Below are positions 8,700 to 16,467 of a DNA stretch of 61,753 nt, in pieces (position 1 is the stretch's first letter; the number at the start of each line of letters is the position of its first letter). The stretch is from RGIG4034 sp045628945. Its GTDB lineage: Bacteria > Bacillota > Clostridia > Lachnospirales > Lachnospiraceae. The stretch is taken from positions 1-61,753 of the forward strand of contig JAZQQG010000018.1 of assembly GCA_045628945.1 (NCBI GenBank), in the 5' to 3' direction. The notes beneath the pieces were generated by a model. The model saw only the letters and a program-made list of their open reading frames with translations. It did no database searches and was not told where the DNA came from. The translations under genes were made by a program, and so were the position numbers.

Positions 8700-10391
8700 A
8701 TGGAAAAGAGACTTGGGATTGTTATGAAAAAGTCATCAAAGAGAAAAAACTCTTTCTCCAACAGAACACTGCTGATTCTTTTGGCACTGGCCGTCGTCAT
8801 TGCGTTGATTGTGACGGTGAGTCTCCTTAGTCTTAAGGGAAGAGTGGCGACAAAGATTACCTTGGAAGCCGGTACCAAATTGACCGCGCGGGACTTGATT
8901 GCCCATGGAAAAAAAGCACCTGCGATTCAGAAGGGGTTATCCGAAGAGGAGCTTCGTACCCCCGGTACCTATACCATGAAGGTAATACTGGCGCCTTTTT
9001 CTTATAAAGTGAAGGTGACGGTGGTGGATACCATCGCACCGAAGGCGGAAACGAAGACGGTTCGGAAATTCTACGGTGGAGTATGTACGCCGGAGGATTT
9101 CGTTACGAATATTGAGGATGCGACCGAGGTTTCGGTACTTTTTTCCGATGCCCCGGATTATAGCCTTCTTGGCGAACAGACGGTAGAACTTTTGCTTACG
9201 GACCGCGCCGGCAATGAGACGCGACTTCGCGCGAAGCTTTTGTATGCATCCGCCGTCGAAACACTGACCATTGAACTTGGGGATGTGATTCCCGCACCCG
9301 CAGCCTATTTGGCTGCCTATGATACAACCATCACCGATGCTGCGGTTTACTCTGCCCTTCCGGATGAAATTGCGGGGGGGACCATGCTTCCCGGTGACTA
9401 TGCTTTAACGATTCTGGCGGCCGGCTGTGAGATTCCGGTTGTCTTACGAATTAATGATTCCCTGCCACCCGAACTTACGGTTACCGGCAAAAAAGTATCC
9501 GGCTACACCAAGAAGGGACTTACGCCGGAGGCCTTTGTGGTATCGGTAAGCGATGTGTCGGAGGTTACCTGCTTTTTTGAAGAGGAACCGGACTGGAGTG
9601 TGGAGGGGGACGGTACGGCTGTGATCGTTGCCATGGATGAATACGGCAATCACACCAAGAAGACCGTAAGCTATACCCTGAAGAGCGATAAGAAGGCACC
9701 GGAGGTGCGCGTTGAGAATATCGATACCGTCATTGATACGGCGGTTTCCTATAAGAAGGCAATTACCTATTCCGATAATGTAGACCGCAAGGAGGAACTG
9801 GTGCTTACCATCGACAACAGTCGCGTGGATCTGAGTACGGAGGGTTCCTACGATGTTATCTACACGGTAACGGATACCTCGGGCAATGCGACGTCGATGA
9901 CTGGCAAAGTCAATGTGTGGAAGGAGATGCCTGCCTGCTACGATCAGGACGAGGTCTATCGTATGGCGGACCAGGTGCTTGCGAAGATTATTACCCCGGA
10001 TATGTCTCAGCGGGAGATTACCAAGGCCATCTATACGTGGGTACGTAAGAATGTGGGATATATCCAGCATTCCGAGAAGGGGGATGTCATTCGAAGTGCC
10101 TATGAGGGCTTCAAGCTTCACAAGGGCGATTGCTATGTCTACGCAAGTATTACGGAGGTTCTTTTAACAAGAGCCGGTATTGAGAATATGATGATTAAGC
10201 AGGACGCGGTAAGCCCCTGCCATTATTGGAATCTTGTGAATTTCGGTGACGGTTGGAGACATCTGGACACCGTTCCCCGTAAGGATCATTCCACCTTCTT
10301 CTTGACTTCGGATGAGGATTTGTGGAACTACTCCGATACGCATAAGAATACGCACAATTACGATCGCTCGCTCTACCCGGAGATCCTGTAA
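8700..10391 (+). CDS. Membrane-anchored transglutaminase-like protein with Ig-like repeats
   Basis: A 563-residue protein with a short basic N-terminus and one membrane span at about residues 25-45, so the rest is predicted to be outside. Three or four beta-sandwich modules follow, each with the tract DTIAPK / YGN or SGNAT that is common in bacterial Ig-like repeats. The C-terminal domain (about residues 415-560) is transglutaminase-like, with a plausible triad Cys478 (KGDCYVYA), His508 (HYWNLV) and Asp523 (LDTVPR). Such domains act as surface peptidases or crosslinkers; which one applies here cannot be told. An ATG at 8724 is an alternative start and neither site has a strong ribosome binding site. 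The stop is 13 nt before the racemase gene. Confidence 0.85.
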   Translation: MEKRLGIVMKKSSKRKNSFSNRTLLILLALAVVIALIVTVSLLSLKGRVATKITLEAGTKLTARDLIAHGKKAPAIQKGLSEEELRTPGTYTMKVILAPFSYKVKVTVVDTIAPKAETKTVRKFYGGVCTPEDFVTNIEDATEVSVLFSDAPDYSLLGEQTVELLLTDRAGNETRLRAKLLYASAVETLTIELGDVIPAPAAYLAAYDTTITDAAVYSALPDEIAGGTMLPGDYALTILAAGCEIPVVLRINDSLPPELTVTGKKVSGYTKKGLTPEAFVVSVSDVSEVTCFFEEEPDWSVEGDGTAVIVAMDEYGNHTKKTVSYTLKSDKKAPEVRVENIDTVIDTAVSYKKAITYSDNVDRKEELVLTIDNSRVDLSTEGSYDVIYTVTDTSGNATSMTGKVNVWKEMPACYDQDEVYRMADQVLAKIITPDMSQREITKAIYTWVRKNVGYIQHSEKGDVIRSAYEGFKLHKGDCYVYASITEVLLTRAGIENMMIKQDAVSPCHYWNLVNFGDGWRHLDTVPRKDHSTFFLTSDEDLWNYSDTHKNTHNYDRSLYPEIL

Positions 10392-10404
10392 CGAAAGGCA
10401 TTCT

Positions 10405-11130
10405 ATGAAAACACTGGGTGTAATCGGCGGATTGGGTCCGATGGCTACGGCATATTATATGCAGTTAGTCATCGAGATGACGGAAGCCGACACAGACCAA
10501 CAGCATATTCCGATGATTCTCTACAATGCACCGCAGATTCCGGATCGGACCGGCTTCCTTCTGGGAAGATCGACGGAGAGTCCGGTGGAACCGATTGTAG
10601 CCATTGGACGAAAACTCTGCGGAGACGGTGCGGAGGTGATTGCGATTCCCTGCATTACGGCGCATGCGCTCCATGAGACTATTCAGGAGCAGGTGCCGGT
10701 GAGAATTATTCATGCGATTCTTGAGACCGTGCAGTACCTTCGCAAGGAGGGGATTACCTGTGTCGGTCTGGAGGCAACGGACGGAACCATTCAGACAAAG
10801 GTGTTCCAGAACCACCTTGAGGCTGCCGGAATCCGCGTGGTTCTTCCTTCACCCGAAGGACAGAAGAAGGTCATGCATTTCATCTACGATGAAGTGAAGG
10901 CGGGTAAGCCGGTGACCATGTCGGAATTTGCAACCGTGGAAGAGGAACTGGTAAACGCGGGAGCCGAGGTGATTATTTTAGGCTGTACCGAGTTATCGAT
11001 GATTAAGCGGGATCACGAACTGAAACCAATCTATTTGGATACCCTGGAAGTACTTGCACGAAGTGCGGTTTCCGAGTGCGGAACCCTTCGTAAGGAATAT
11101 GAGCGACTGATTGCAGTTGAAAGGAAGTAA
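10405..11130 (+). CDS. Aspartate/glutamate racemase family protein
   Basis: A 241-residue cofactor-independent amino-acid racemase. The ATG at 10405 has CGAAAGG just upstream; a longer frame opening at 10312 would lie inside the preceding gene and is rejected. The two catalytic Cys are present: Cys83 in IPCITAH (most members have IPCNTAH, so Asn is replaced by Ile) and Cys194 in LGCTEL. The GGLGPMAT start and the PQIPDRT segment are typical of aspartate racemases. The gene ends 4 nt before the adenylation gene, so it is very likely in the same operon. The obvious inference is that it supplies, or recycles, a D-amino acid for the Dlt-like genes. Its substrate is not shown by the sequence. Confidence 0.88.
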   Translation: MKTLGVIGGLGPMATAYYMQLVIEMTEADTDQQHIPMILYNAPQIPDRTGFLLGRSTESPVEPIVAIGRKLCGDGAEVIAIPCITAHALHETIQEQVPVRIIHAILETVQYLRKEGITCVGLEATDGTIQTKVFQNHLEAAGIRVVLPSPEGQKKVMHFIYDEVKAGKPVTMSEFATVEEELVNAGAEVIILGCTELSMIKRDHELKPIYLDTLEVLARSAVSECGTLRKEYERLIAVERK

Positions 11131-11134
11131 ACCT

Positions 11135-12664
11135 ATGCAGAATCATGTATTGGATTATTTGGACGAGACGATTAAAAGAGTACCGGACAAGATTGCTTTT
11201 GCAAACGACAAGGATGCACTGACCTTCACGGATGTGTACAATCAGCACAGAAGCGTTGCAACCTTTTTGGCCAATAAGGGAATCTACCGGGAGCCCGTTG
11301 TTGTTTTTATGAATAAGCATCCCAAGACCATTACGGCTTTCTTCGGCGTTATTGCCGCCGGCGATTTCTATGTGCCCATTGATGAAGAGATGCCTCGTGG
11401 TCGAATTGACCTGATTCTGGATAATTTAAAGCCCCGTGCCATTCTTTGCGACGCCCAGACACTGGAGGTTGCGAAGACCTTCAATACGGAGGCAGGGCTC
11501 TATGTATATGACGACATTGCCTTTGGCGAGATTGCTGGGGAGAAACTATCCGAGATTCATGATCGTGCGTTGGATACCGATCCGATCTATGTCGTGTTTA
11601 CCTCCGGTTCCACAGGAATTCCGAAGGGCGTTGTGGCTTGTCATCGTTCGGTATTGGATTATATCGAGCAGCTCTCCGAGACTTTGGAATTCAATGAGAA
11701 TACCGTATTCGGGAATCAGACGCCGCTGTATTTCGATGCCTGCCTGAAGGAACTCTATCCGACCTTAAAGTTCGGTGCTACGACTTACCTGATTCCTCAC
11801 GGACTGTTCATGTTCCCGGTAAAACTTGTGGAATTCATGAATGAATATAAGATTAACACCATCTGCTGGGTGGTATCCGCTCTTACGATGATCAGCGCCT
11901 TCGGTGCCTTTGATAAGGTGAAGCCGGAGTATCTTCATACGGTAGCTTTCGGTAGCGAGGTGTTCCCGATTAAGCAGTTCCGAATCTGGAGAAGCGTTCT
12001 TCCCGAGGCGAAGTTCACGAACCTCTACGGTCCCACCGAGGGAACCGGTATGTGCTGCTTCTACAAGGTAGATCGTGAGTTTGAGCTGGATGAGGTCATC
12101 CCCATCGGAAGACCCTTCAAGAATACCGAGATTCTTCTTTTGACGGAGGAGAATAAGCGTGCGGCAGCGGGAGAACCCGGTGAAATCTGCATCCGCGGAA
12201 CCTCCGTAACGCTTGGTTATTACAACAATCCTGCGAAGACGAGCGAGAGCTTTGTACAGAATCCGCTCAACACGGCCTATCCCGAGATTATCTACCGTAC
12301 CGGTGACATCGGCAAGTTAAATGAACGCGGCGAGCTGGTATTCGTATCCCGTAAGGATTATCAGATTAAGCACATGGGCCACCGCATTGAGCTTGGCGAG
12401 ATCGAGGTAAACTGCAACATGCTTCCGGGCATTAAGCTTTGCGGTTGTATCTACGACCAGGTGAAGGGCAAGATTGCGCTCTATTACACCGGTGATCTGG
12501 AACCGAAGGAGGTAACGGTTGCGTTAAAAGAGAAGCTTCCCCGTTACATGATTCCCAACTATGTGCGTAGCTTAGAAGAGATGCCTCTTACCGCAAACGG
12601 CAAGATTAACCGTGTTGCGTTAAAACAAAAATACGAAGACGAAGGTAAAAAGGAGACAAAATAA
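11135..12664 (+). CDS. DltA-like amino-acid adenylation enzyme (carrier protein ligase)
   Basis: A 509-residue stand-alone adenylation enzyme of the DltA type, which activates an amino acid with ATP and loads it onto a carrier protein. AAAGGAAG precedes the ATG. Core motifs are in order: FTSGSTGIPKG (phosphate loop), NLYGPTEGTG, YRTGD, the DYQIKHMGHRIELGE hinge, and LTANGKINR with the late catalytic Lys. In characterised DltA the pocket strand reads FCGEVLP; here it reads FGSEVFP, so the Cys that I recall as favouring D-alanine is absent. That makes the amino acid used uncertain. The stop codon overlaps the start of the carrier protein gene (TAATG). Confidence is high for the family and moderate for the Dlt role. 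Confidence 0.9.
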   Translation: MQNHVLDYLDETIKRVPDKIAFANDKDALTFTDVYNQHRSVATFLANKGIYREPVVVFMNKHPKTITAFFGVIAAGDFYVPIDEEMPRGRIDLILDNLKPRAILCDAQTLEVAKTFNTEAGLYVYDDIAFGEIAGEKLSEIHDRALDTDPIYVVFTSGSTGIPKGVVACHRSVLDYIEQLSETLEFNENTVFGNQTPLYFDACLKELYPTLKFGATTYLIPHGLFMFPVKLVEFMNEYKINTICWVVSALTMISAFGAFDKVKPEYLHTVAFGSEVFPIKQFRIWRSVLPEAKFTNLYGPTEGTGMCCFYKVDREFELDEVIPIGRPFKNTEILLLTEENKRAAAGEPGEICIRGTSVTLGYYNNPAKTSESFVQNPLNTAYPEIIYRTGDIGKLNERGELVFVSRKDYQIKHMGHRIELGEIEVNCNMLPGIKLCGCIYDQVKGKIALYYTGDLEPKEVTVALKEKLPRYMIPNYVRSLEEMPLTANGKINRVALKQKYEDEGKKETK

Positions 12665-12906
12665 TGAACGAAGAAATCTACGGAACCCTGATTGAGATTA
12701 TGAGCGACCTGCATCCTGAAGTGGACTATGATACCTGCACCACCCTGATTGATGATAAGATTCTGGATTCTTTTGATATCATTTCGATTATTACCGAGAT
12801 TAACAATGAGTGGGATATCGTTGTTCCCGCCGATAAGATCGATCCGAAGTACTTTAACTCTGCCAAGACCTTATGCGAACTGGTAGAGGAATTATTGGAA
12901 GATTAA
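12664..12906 (+). CDS. DltC-like acyl/aminoacyl carrier protein
   Basis: An 80-residue acidic carrier protein. The phosphopantetheine site is Ser36 in the LDSFDII motif, the usual DSxxx form. It starts inside the stop codon of the adenylation gene (TAATG), so translation is coupled and the two products are surely partners. Length and acidity match DltC. In the pathway it would carry the activated amino acid from the ligase to the membrane acyltransferase. Confidence 0.9.
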   Translation: MNEEIYGTLIEIMSDLHPEVDYDTCTTLIDDKILDSFDIISIITEINNEWDIVVPADKIDPKYFNSAKTLCELVEELLED

Positions 12907-12925
12907 GTACTGGTAAGGGGCAAAT

Positions 12926-14518
12926 ATGCTATTCACATCCTATGAATTCATGCTGTTTGTCGCAGTGACCTTACTCCTCTACTATGTGATTCCGAAGAAG
13001 GCACAGTGGCCCTTTTTACTGATTGCCAACTACGTGTTCTATGCAATCTGCGGCCTGTCCTATCTGCCGTTTATCCTTGCTACCACGGTAACGGTCTATT
13101 TGGCCGGCATTACCTTGGGTAAGATGCAGGGCAGGGTGGAAGCTTACATTGCAGAGCATAAAGCGGAATTAAGCCGTGATGAGCGTAAGGCCTACAAGGC
13201 AGCACAAAAGAAAAAGCAGAAAGCCGTATTCCTGTTGGTTCTCCTTTTGAATCTGGGAATTCTGGCAGTCTTAAAGTATACCAATTTCGCAATCGGCAAC
13301 GTGAACTCCCTCGTGCATGCGTTCGGCGGGAAAAAGCAATTCGCACTTGCCGATTTCGTACTGCCGATGGGAATTTCGTTTTACACCTTCCAGTCCCTGG
13401 GATATCTGATAGATGTCTATCGCGGCAAGTACGAGCCGGAGAAGAATCCGTTCCGCTTCGCGTTGTTCGTATCCTTCTTTCCGCAGCTGGTACAGGGACC
13501 GATCAGCCGTTTTGACCATCTGGCGCAGTCTCTCTATGAGAAGCATTACTTCGTGTGGGAGAGGGTATCCAGAGGCTTACAGCGTGTGCTGTGGGGCTAT
13601 TTTAAAAAGATGGTGATTGCGGACCGTATGATTATCGGGGTTAAGACCCTGATCGCGGCACCGGATCAGTATCGCGGAGCCTATGCATTCTTCGGTATGC
13701 TTTTCTATGCATTGGAACTGTATGCGGATTTCACCGGCGGTATTGATATTACCATCGGTATTGCAGAGGCCCTTGGTATTCAGGTGACGGAGAACTTCCA
13801 TCGCCCGTACTTCTCGAAAAACATCAAGGAATATTGGAATCGTTGGCATATTACGATGGGTACCTGGTTCACGGATTACATCTTCTATCCGATTTCGGTA
13901 TCCAAGGGAATGATTACCATCAGCAAGTTCTCCCGGAAGCATCTGGGCGAGAAGATCGGTAAAAGAGTACCGGTGTATCTGTCCGCCTTTGCGGTATGGT
14001 TTGCGACCGGTATCTGGCACGGCGCAAGCTGGAACTTCATCGTATGGGGACTTGGCAACTTCGTGGTGATCATGATTTCCCAGGAGTTTGACCTGTTATT
14101 CGAACGTTTCCGTAAGCGTTTCCCGAAACTGGTCGCTTCCCGTGGATTCGATGGTTTCCGTGTCATTCGTACGGTGCTTCTTATGAGCTCCTTGCGTATG
14201 TTTGACTGTTATCGGGATGTGCCGCTTACTTTCCGTATGTTTGGAAGTATGTTCTCCGTGATGAACCTTCCCAAGGCGATTCCCGGCCTGATGCACATCG
14301 GGCTTAGCATGAAGGACTACATCATTCTTCTTGTGGGCCTTTTGCTGCTGTTTACCGCCAGCATGGTTCAGCGTAGGGGAAGTGTACGCGATAAGCTTGT
14401 AAAACTGCCTTTTGCCGTTAAGACGGTACTGTGGCTTAGCCTGTTCCTTGCTATCGTTCTGTTCGGTGCCTATGGCATCGGATATGATGCAAGCCAGTTC
14501 ATCTACAACCAGTTCTAA
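12926..14518 (+). CDS. MBOAT-family membrane O-acyltransferase (DltB/AlgI-like)
   Basis: A 530-residue polytopic membrane protein with about ten hydrophobic segments. It begins FTSYEFMLF, typical of AlgI-type MBOAT proteins. The conserved motif region EYWNRWHITMGTWF and the catalytic-type His365 in TGIWHGASWNF are present. MBOAT proteins move an acyl or aminoacyl group from a cytoplasmic donor to an acceptor outside. Its position directly after the carrier gene and before an SGNH protein matches the DltB place in the Dlt pathway, though the N-terminus and length are closer to AlgI. The acceptor could be a teichoic acid or another glycan. Confidence 0.9.
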   Translation: MLFTSYEFMLFVAVTLLLYYVIPKKAQWPFLLIANYVFYAICGLSYLPFILATTVTVYLAGITLGKMQGRVEAYIAEHKAELSRDERKAYKAAQKKKQKAVFLLVLLLNLGILAVLKYTNFAIGNVNSLVHAFGGKKQFALADFVLPMGISFYTFQSLGYLIDVYRGKYEPEKNPFRFALFVSFFPQLVQGPISRFDHLAQSLYEKHYFVWERVSRGLQRVLWGYFKKMVIADRMIIGVKTLIAAPDQYRGAYAFFGMLFYALELYADFTGGIDITIGIAEALGIQVTENFHRPYFSKNIKEYWNRWHITMGTWFTDYIFYPISVSKGMITISKFSRKHLGEKIGKRVPVYLSAFAVWFATGIWHGASWNFIVWGLGNFVVIMISQEFDLLFERFRKRFPKLVASRGFDGFRVIRTVLLMSSLRMFDCYRDVPLTFRMFGSMFSVMNLPKAIPGLMHIGLSMKDYIILLVGLLLLFTASMVQRRGSVRDKLVKLPFAVKTVLWLSLFLAIVLFGAYGIGYDASQFIYNQF

Positions 14519-14529
14519 GGAAAAAAGAA

Positions 14530-15603
14530 ATGGAACCTGTTACTGAGAAAACAAATGATAAGAAGCCTGTATGGCGTCGTGCGATTCGGGCGTTTCTGGT
14601 CCTGGCCGTCATCGTTGGCGTTCTTGGATTCCTGCAGCGTCTGGTGATGCCCAAGTACGCAAGTGATGTTGTGGAAGGCAATCTGATTGCGGAATATTAT
14701 AAGGACGAATACGACCACGATGTTCTTTTTGTCGGCGACTGTGAGGTCTACGAGAACTTCGTCCCTGCCGAATTGTGGGAGAAGTACGGAATCAACAGCT
14801 ATATCCGCGGCAGTGCGCAGCAGTTAATCTGGCAGTCCTACTATCTGTTGGAGGATGCGCTTCGCTATGAGAAGCCCGACGTGGTAATCTTCAATATTCT
14901 GTCGATGAAGTACAATGAGCCCCAGAACGAGGCCTATAATCGAATGACCCTTGACGGAATGCGCTGGTCCAAGTCCAAGATTGCGTCGATTCAGGCGTCC
15001 ATGACGGAGGAGGAGCAGTTTGCGGAATACTTATTTCCCATTCTGCGTTATCATACCCGAATTACCGAGTTGACCGGGGATGACTGGAAGTATCTCTTTC
15101 ACCGCCCGCAGGTGTCCTTCAACGGCTATTACATGCGTGTGGATACCAAGCCTGCATTAAATGTCCCGACCGGTAAGAAGCTTGCCAATTATCGCTTCGG
15201 CGACAATGCATACAAGTATCTCGATAAGATGACCGAGCTGTGCAAAAAAGAAGGCATTCAGCTGATTCTTGTGAAGGCTCCGAGTCTCTATCCCTACTGG
15301 TATGACGAGTGGGAGGCACAGATTGAGGAGTATGCCGCCGAGCACGACCTGATGTACATCAATTTCTTAGAACTTCAAGAGGAGTGCGGTCTGGATTTCA
15401 GTGTGGATACCTACGATGCCGGTCTGCACCTGAATCTGTGGGGGGCGCTTAAGATTACCGATTACCTCGGAGAAATCCTTCAGAAGGAATGCGGCCTTGA
15501 GAACCGATCCGGAGAAGCTCACCTGTCCTCTGTATGGAAGAAGAAGCTGGAAGCTTACTATGCAGAGATCGAACGCCAGAAAAAAGAATACGGAGTGGAG
15601 TAG
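14530..15603 (+). CDS. SGNH-fold protein of the Dlt-like module, Cys at the nucleophile position
   Basis: A 357-residue protein with one N-terminal membrane span (about residues 20-42) and the rest predicted outside. After the span comes the SGNH block I as GDCE (Asp70, Cys71), where Ser is normal. Block V is DAGLHLN (Asp296, His300). It lies 11 nt after the MBOAT gene, the place taken by DltD or AlgJ/AlgX partners, which finish transfer to the polymer. Cys may be the working nucleophile, or the protein may not be an esterase. I recall similar GDCE proteins beside MBOAT genes in Lachnospiraceae, but that is memory, not a search. Confidence 0.82.
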   Translation: MEPVTEKTNDKKPVWRRAIRAFLVLAVIVGVLGFLQRLVMPKYASDVVEGNLIAEYYKDEYDHDVLFVGDCEVYENFVPAELWEKYGINSYIRGSAQQLIWQSYYLLEDALRYEKPDVVIFNILSMKYNEPQNEAYNRMTLDGMRWSKSKIASIQASMTEEEQFAEYLFPILRYHTRITELTGDDWKYLFHRPQVSFNGYYMRVDTKPALNVPTGKKLANYRFGDNAYKYLDKMTELCKKEGIQLILVKAPSLYPYWYDEWEAQIEEYAAEHDLMYINFLELQEECGLDFSVDTYDAGLHLNLWGALKITDYLGEILQKECGLENRSGEAHLSSVWKKKLEAYYAEIERQKKEYGVE

Positions 15604-15650
15604 TACTTCGTTATAAAAGAAAACTATCGCACACCATCATAAATAGCAAT

Positions 15651-15679
15651 TAGACAACCAATCGGGAATATGTCATGAT
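15651..15679 (+). promoter_or_regulatory. Candidate promoter for the GDSL esterase gene
   Basis: TAGACA (15651-15656) and CATGAT (15674-15679) are spaced 17 bp and end 27 bp before the ATG. The -35 matches 5 of 6 and the -10 matches 4 of 6. Confidence 0.5.
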
Positions 15680-15706
15680 TGTTACAGAAAGACGGAGGTG
15701 TGTGCT

Positions 15707-16333
15707 ATGAAAAATATCCTGTGCTTTGGAGACTCGAATACCTGGGGATATAATCCGAATACAAAAGGGCGATATGAGAAGTCGACCCGCTGGACCGGGA
15801 TTCTTCAGGATCGTCTTGCACAGTACGATGTTCATATCATCGAAGAGGGAGCGTGCGGACGCACAACGGTCTACGAAGATAAGACCAGACCGAATCTCAA
15901 GGGAATCGATACACTTCCAGCCTTGTTTCGGAATGGCGCGGAGATTGATTCGGTGGTATTAATGTTGGGGACAAACGATTGTAAGACCTATAATCGCAGT
16001 ACCCCGCAATCCATTGCCGAAGGCATTGAACGTTGCCTGGATGAGATTCTGACACATGTGTCAGCAAAAGAGGTTCTCCTGATTTCTCCGATTCTGTTGG
16101 GGGAACATGTGTGGGAGGAGGGCTTTGATCCGGATTTTGACCGCAATTCGGTAAACATCTCCCGTGGCTTGAAGCAGGAATACCGTGCGATTGCCAAGAA
16201 AAGAGGCGTGCGATTCTTAGCAGCCTCCGATTATGTACTCCCAAGCCAAGAGGATCAGGAACATTTAAGTGCCGGCGGTCATCTACGACTTGCCGAGGTA
16301 ATTTATAATGATATTGTTGGCTCGATTGCCTAA
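15707..16333 (+). CDS. GDSL/SGNH-family esterase (arylesterase-like)
   Basis: A 208-residue cytoplasmic-looking hydrolase. The ATG at 15707 follows GGAGG with normal spacing; a GTG at 15698 would overlap that site. SGNH blocks are all visible: GDSNTWG (Ser nucleophile), the Gly in EGACGRTT, LGTNDCK (Asn), and a C-terminal His in AGGHLRLAE. This set fits the arylesterase/acyl-CoA thioesterase-like GDSL subgroup. It has its own candidate promoter and terminator, so it is probably transcribed alone, although it may act in removing acyl groups added by the preceding module. Confidence 0.9.
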   Translation: MKNILCFGDSNTWGYNPNTKGRYEKSTRWTGILQDRLAQYDVHIIEEGACGRTTVYEDKTRPNLKGIDTLPALFRNGAEIDSVVLMLGTNDCKTYNRSTPQSIAEGIERCLDEILTHVSAKEVLLISPILLGEHVWEEGFDPDFDRNSVNISRGLKQEYRAIAKKRGVRFLAASDYVLPSQEDQEHLSAGGHLRLAEVIYNDIVGSIA

Positions 16334-16342
16334 AAAAGAACA

Positions 16343-16386
16343 ATATGCCGTTTTTAACGAAAAAAGTTGAAACGGCATATTTTTTG
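16343..16386 (+). terminator. Rho-independent terminator after the GDSL gene
   Basis: ATATGCCGTTT (16343-16353) pairs perfectly with AAACGGCATAT (16370-16380), and TTTTT follows. Because the AT-rich ends are symmetrical it could act in either direction. Confidence 0.9.
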
Positions 16387-16399
16387 TTTGGCCGGATGA

Positions 16400-16408
16400 T
16401 GGTATAAT
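16400..16408 (+). promoter_or_regulatory. Extended -10 promoter of the signalling operon
   Basis: TGGTATAAT is a perfect -10 box with the TGn extension. No good -35 is visible at 16-18 bp, as expected for an extended -10 promoter. It lies ~60 bp before the GGDEF gene, straight after the preceding terminator. Confidence 0.65.
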
Positions 16409-16467
16409 AGAGTTGTATATTGTGTATACATTTTCAGAGATGTATGCACGTGTGTTGGGTGGGAATG

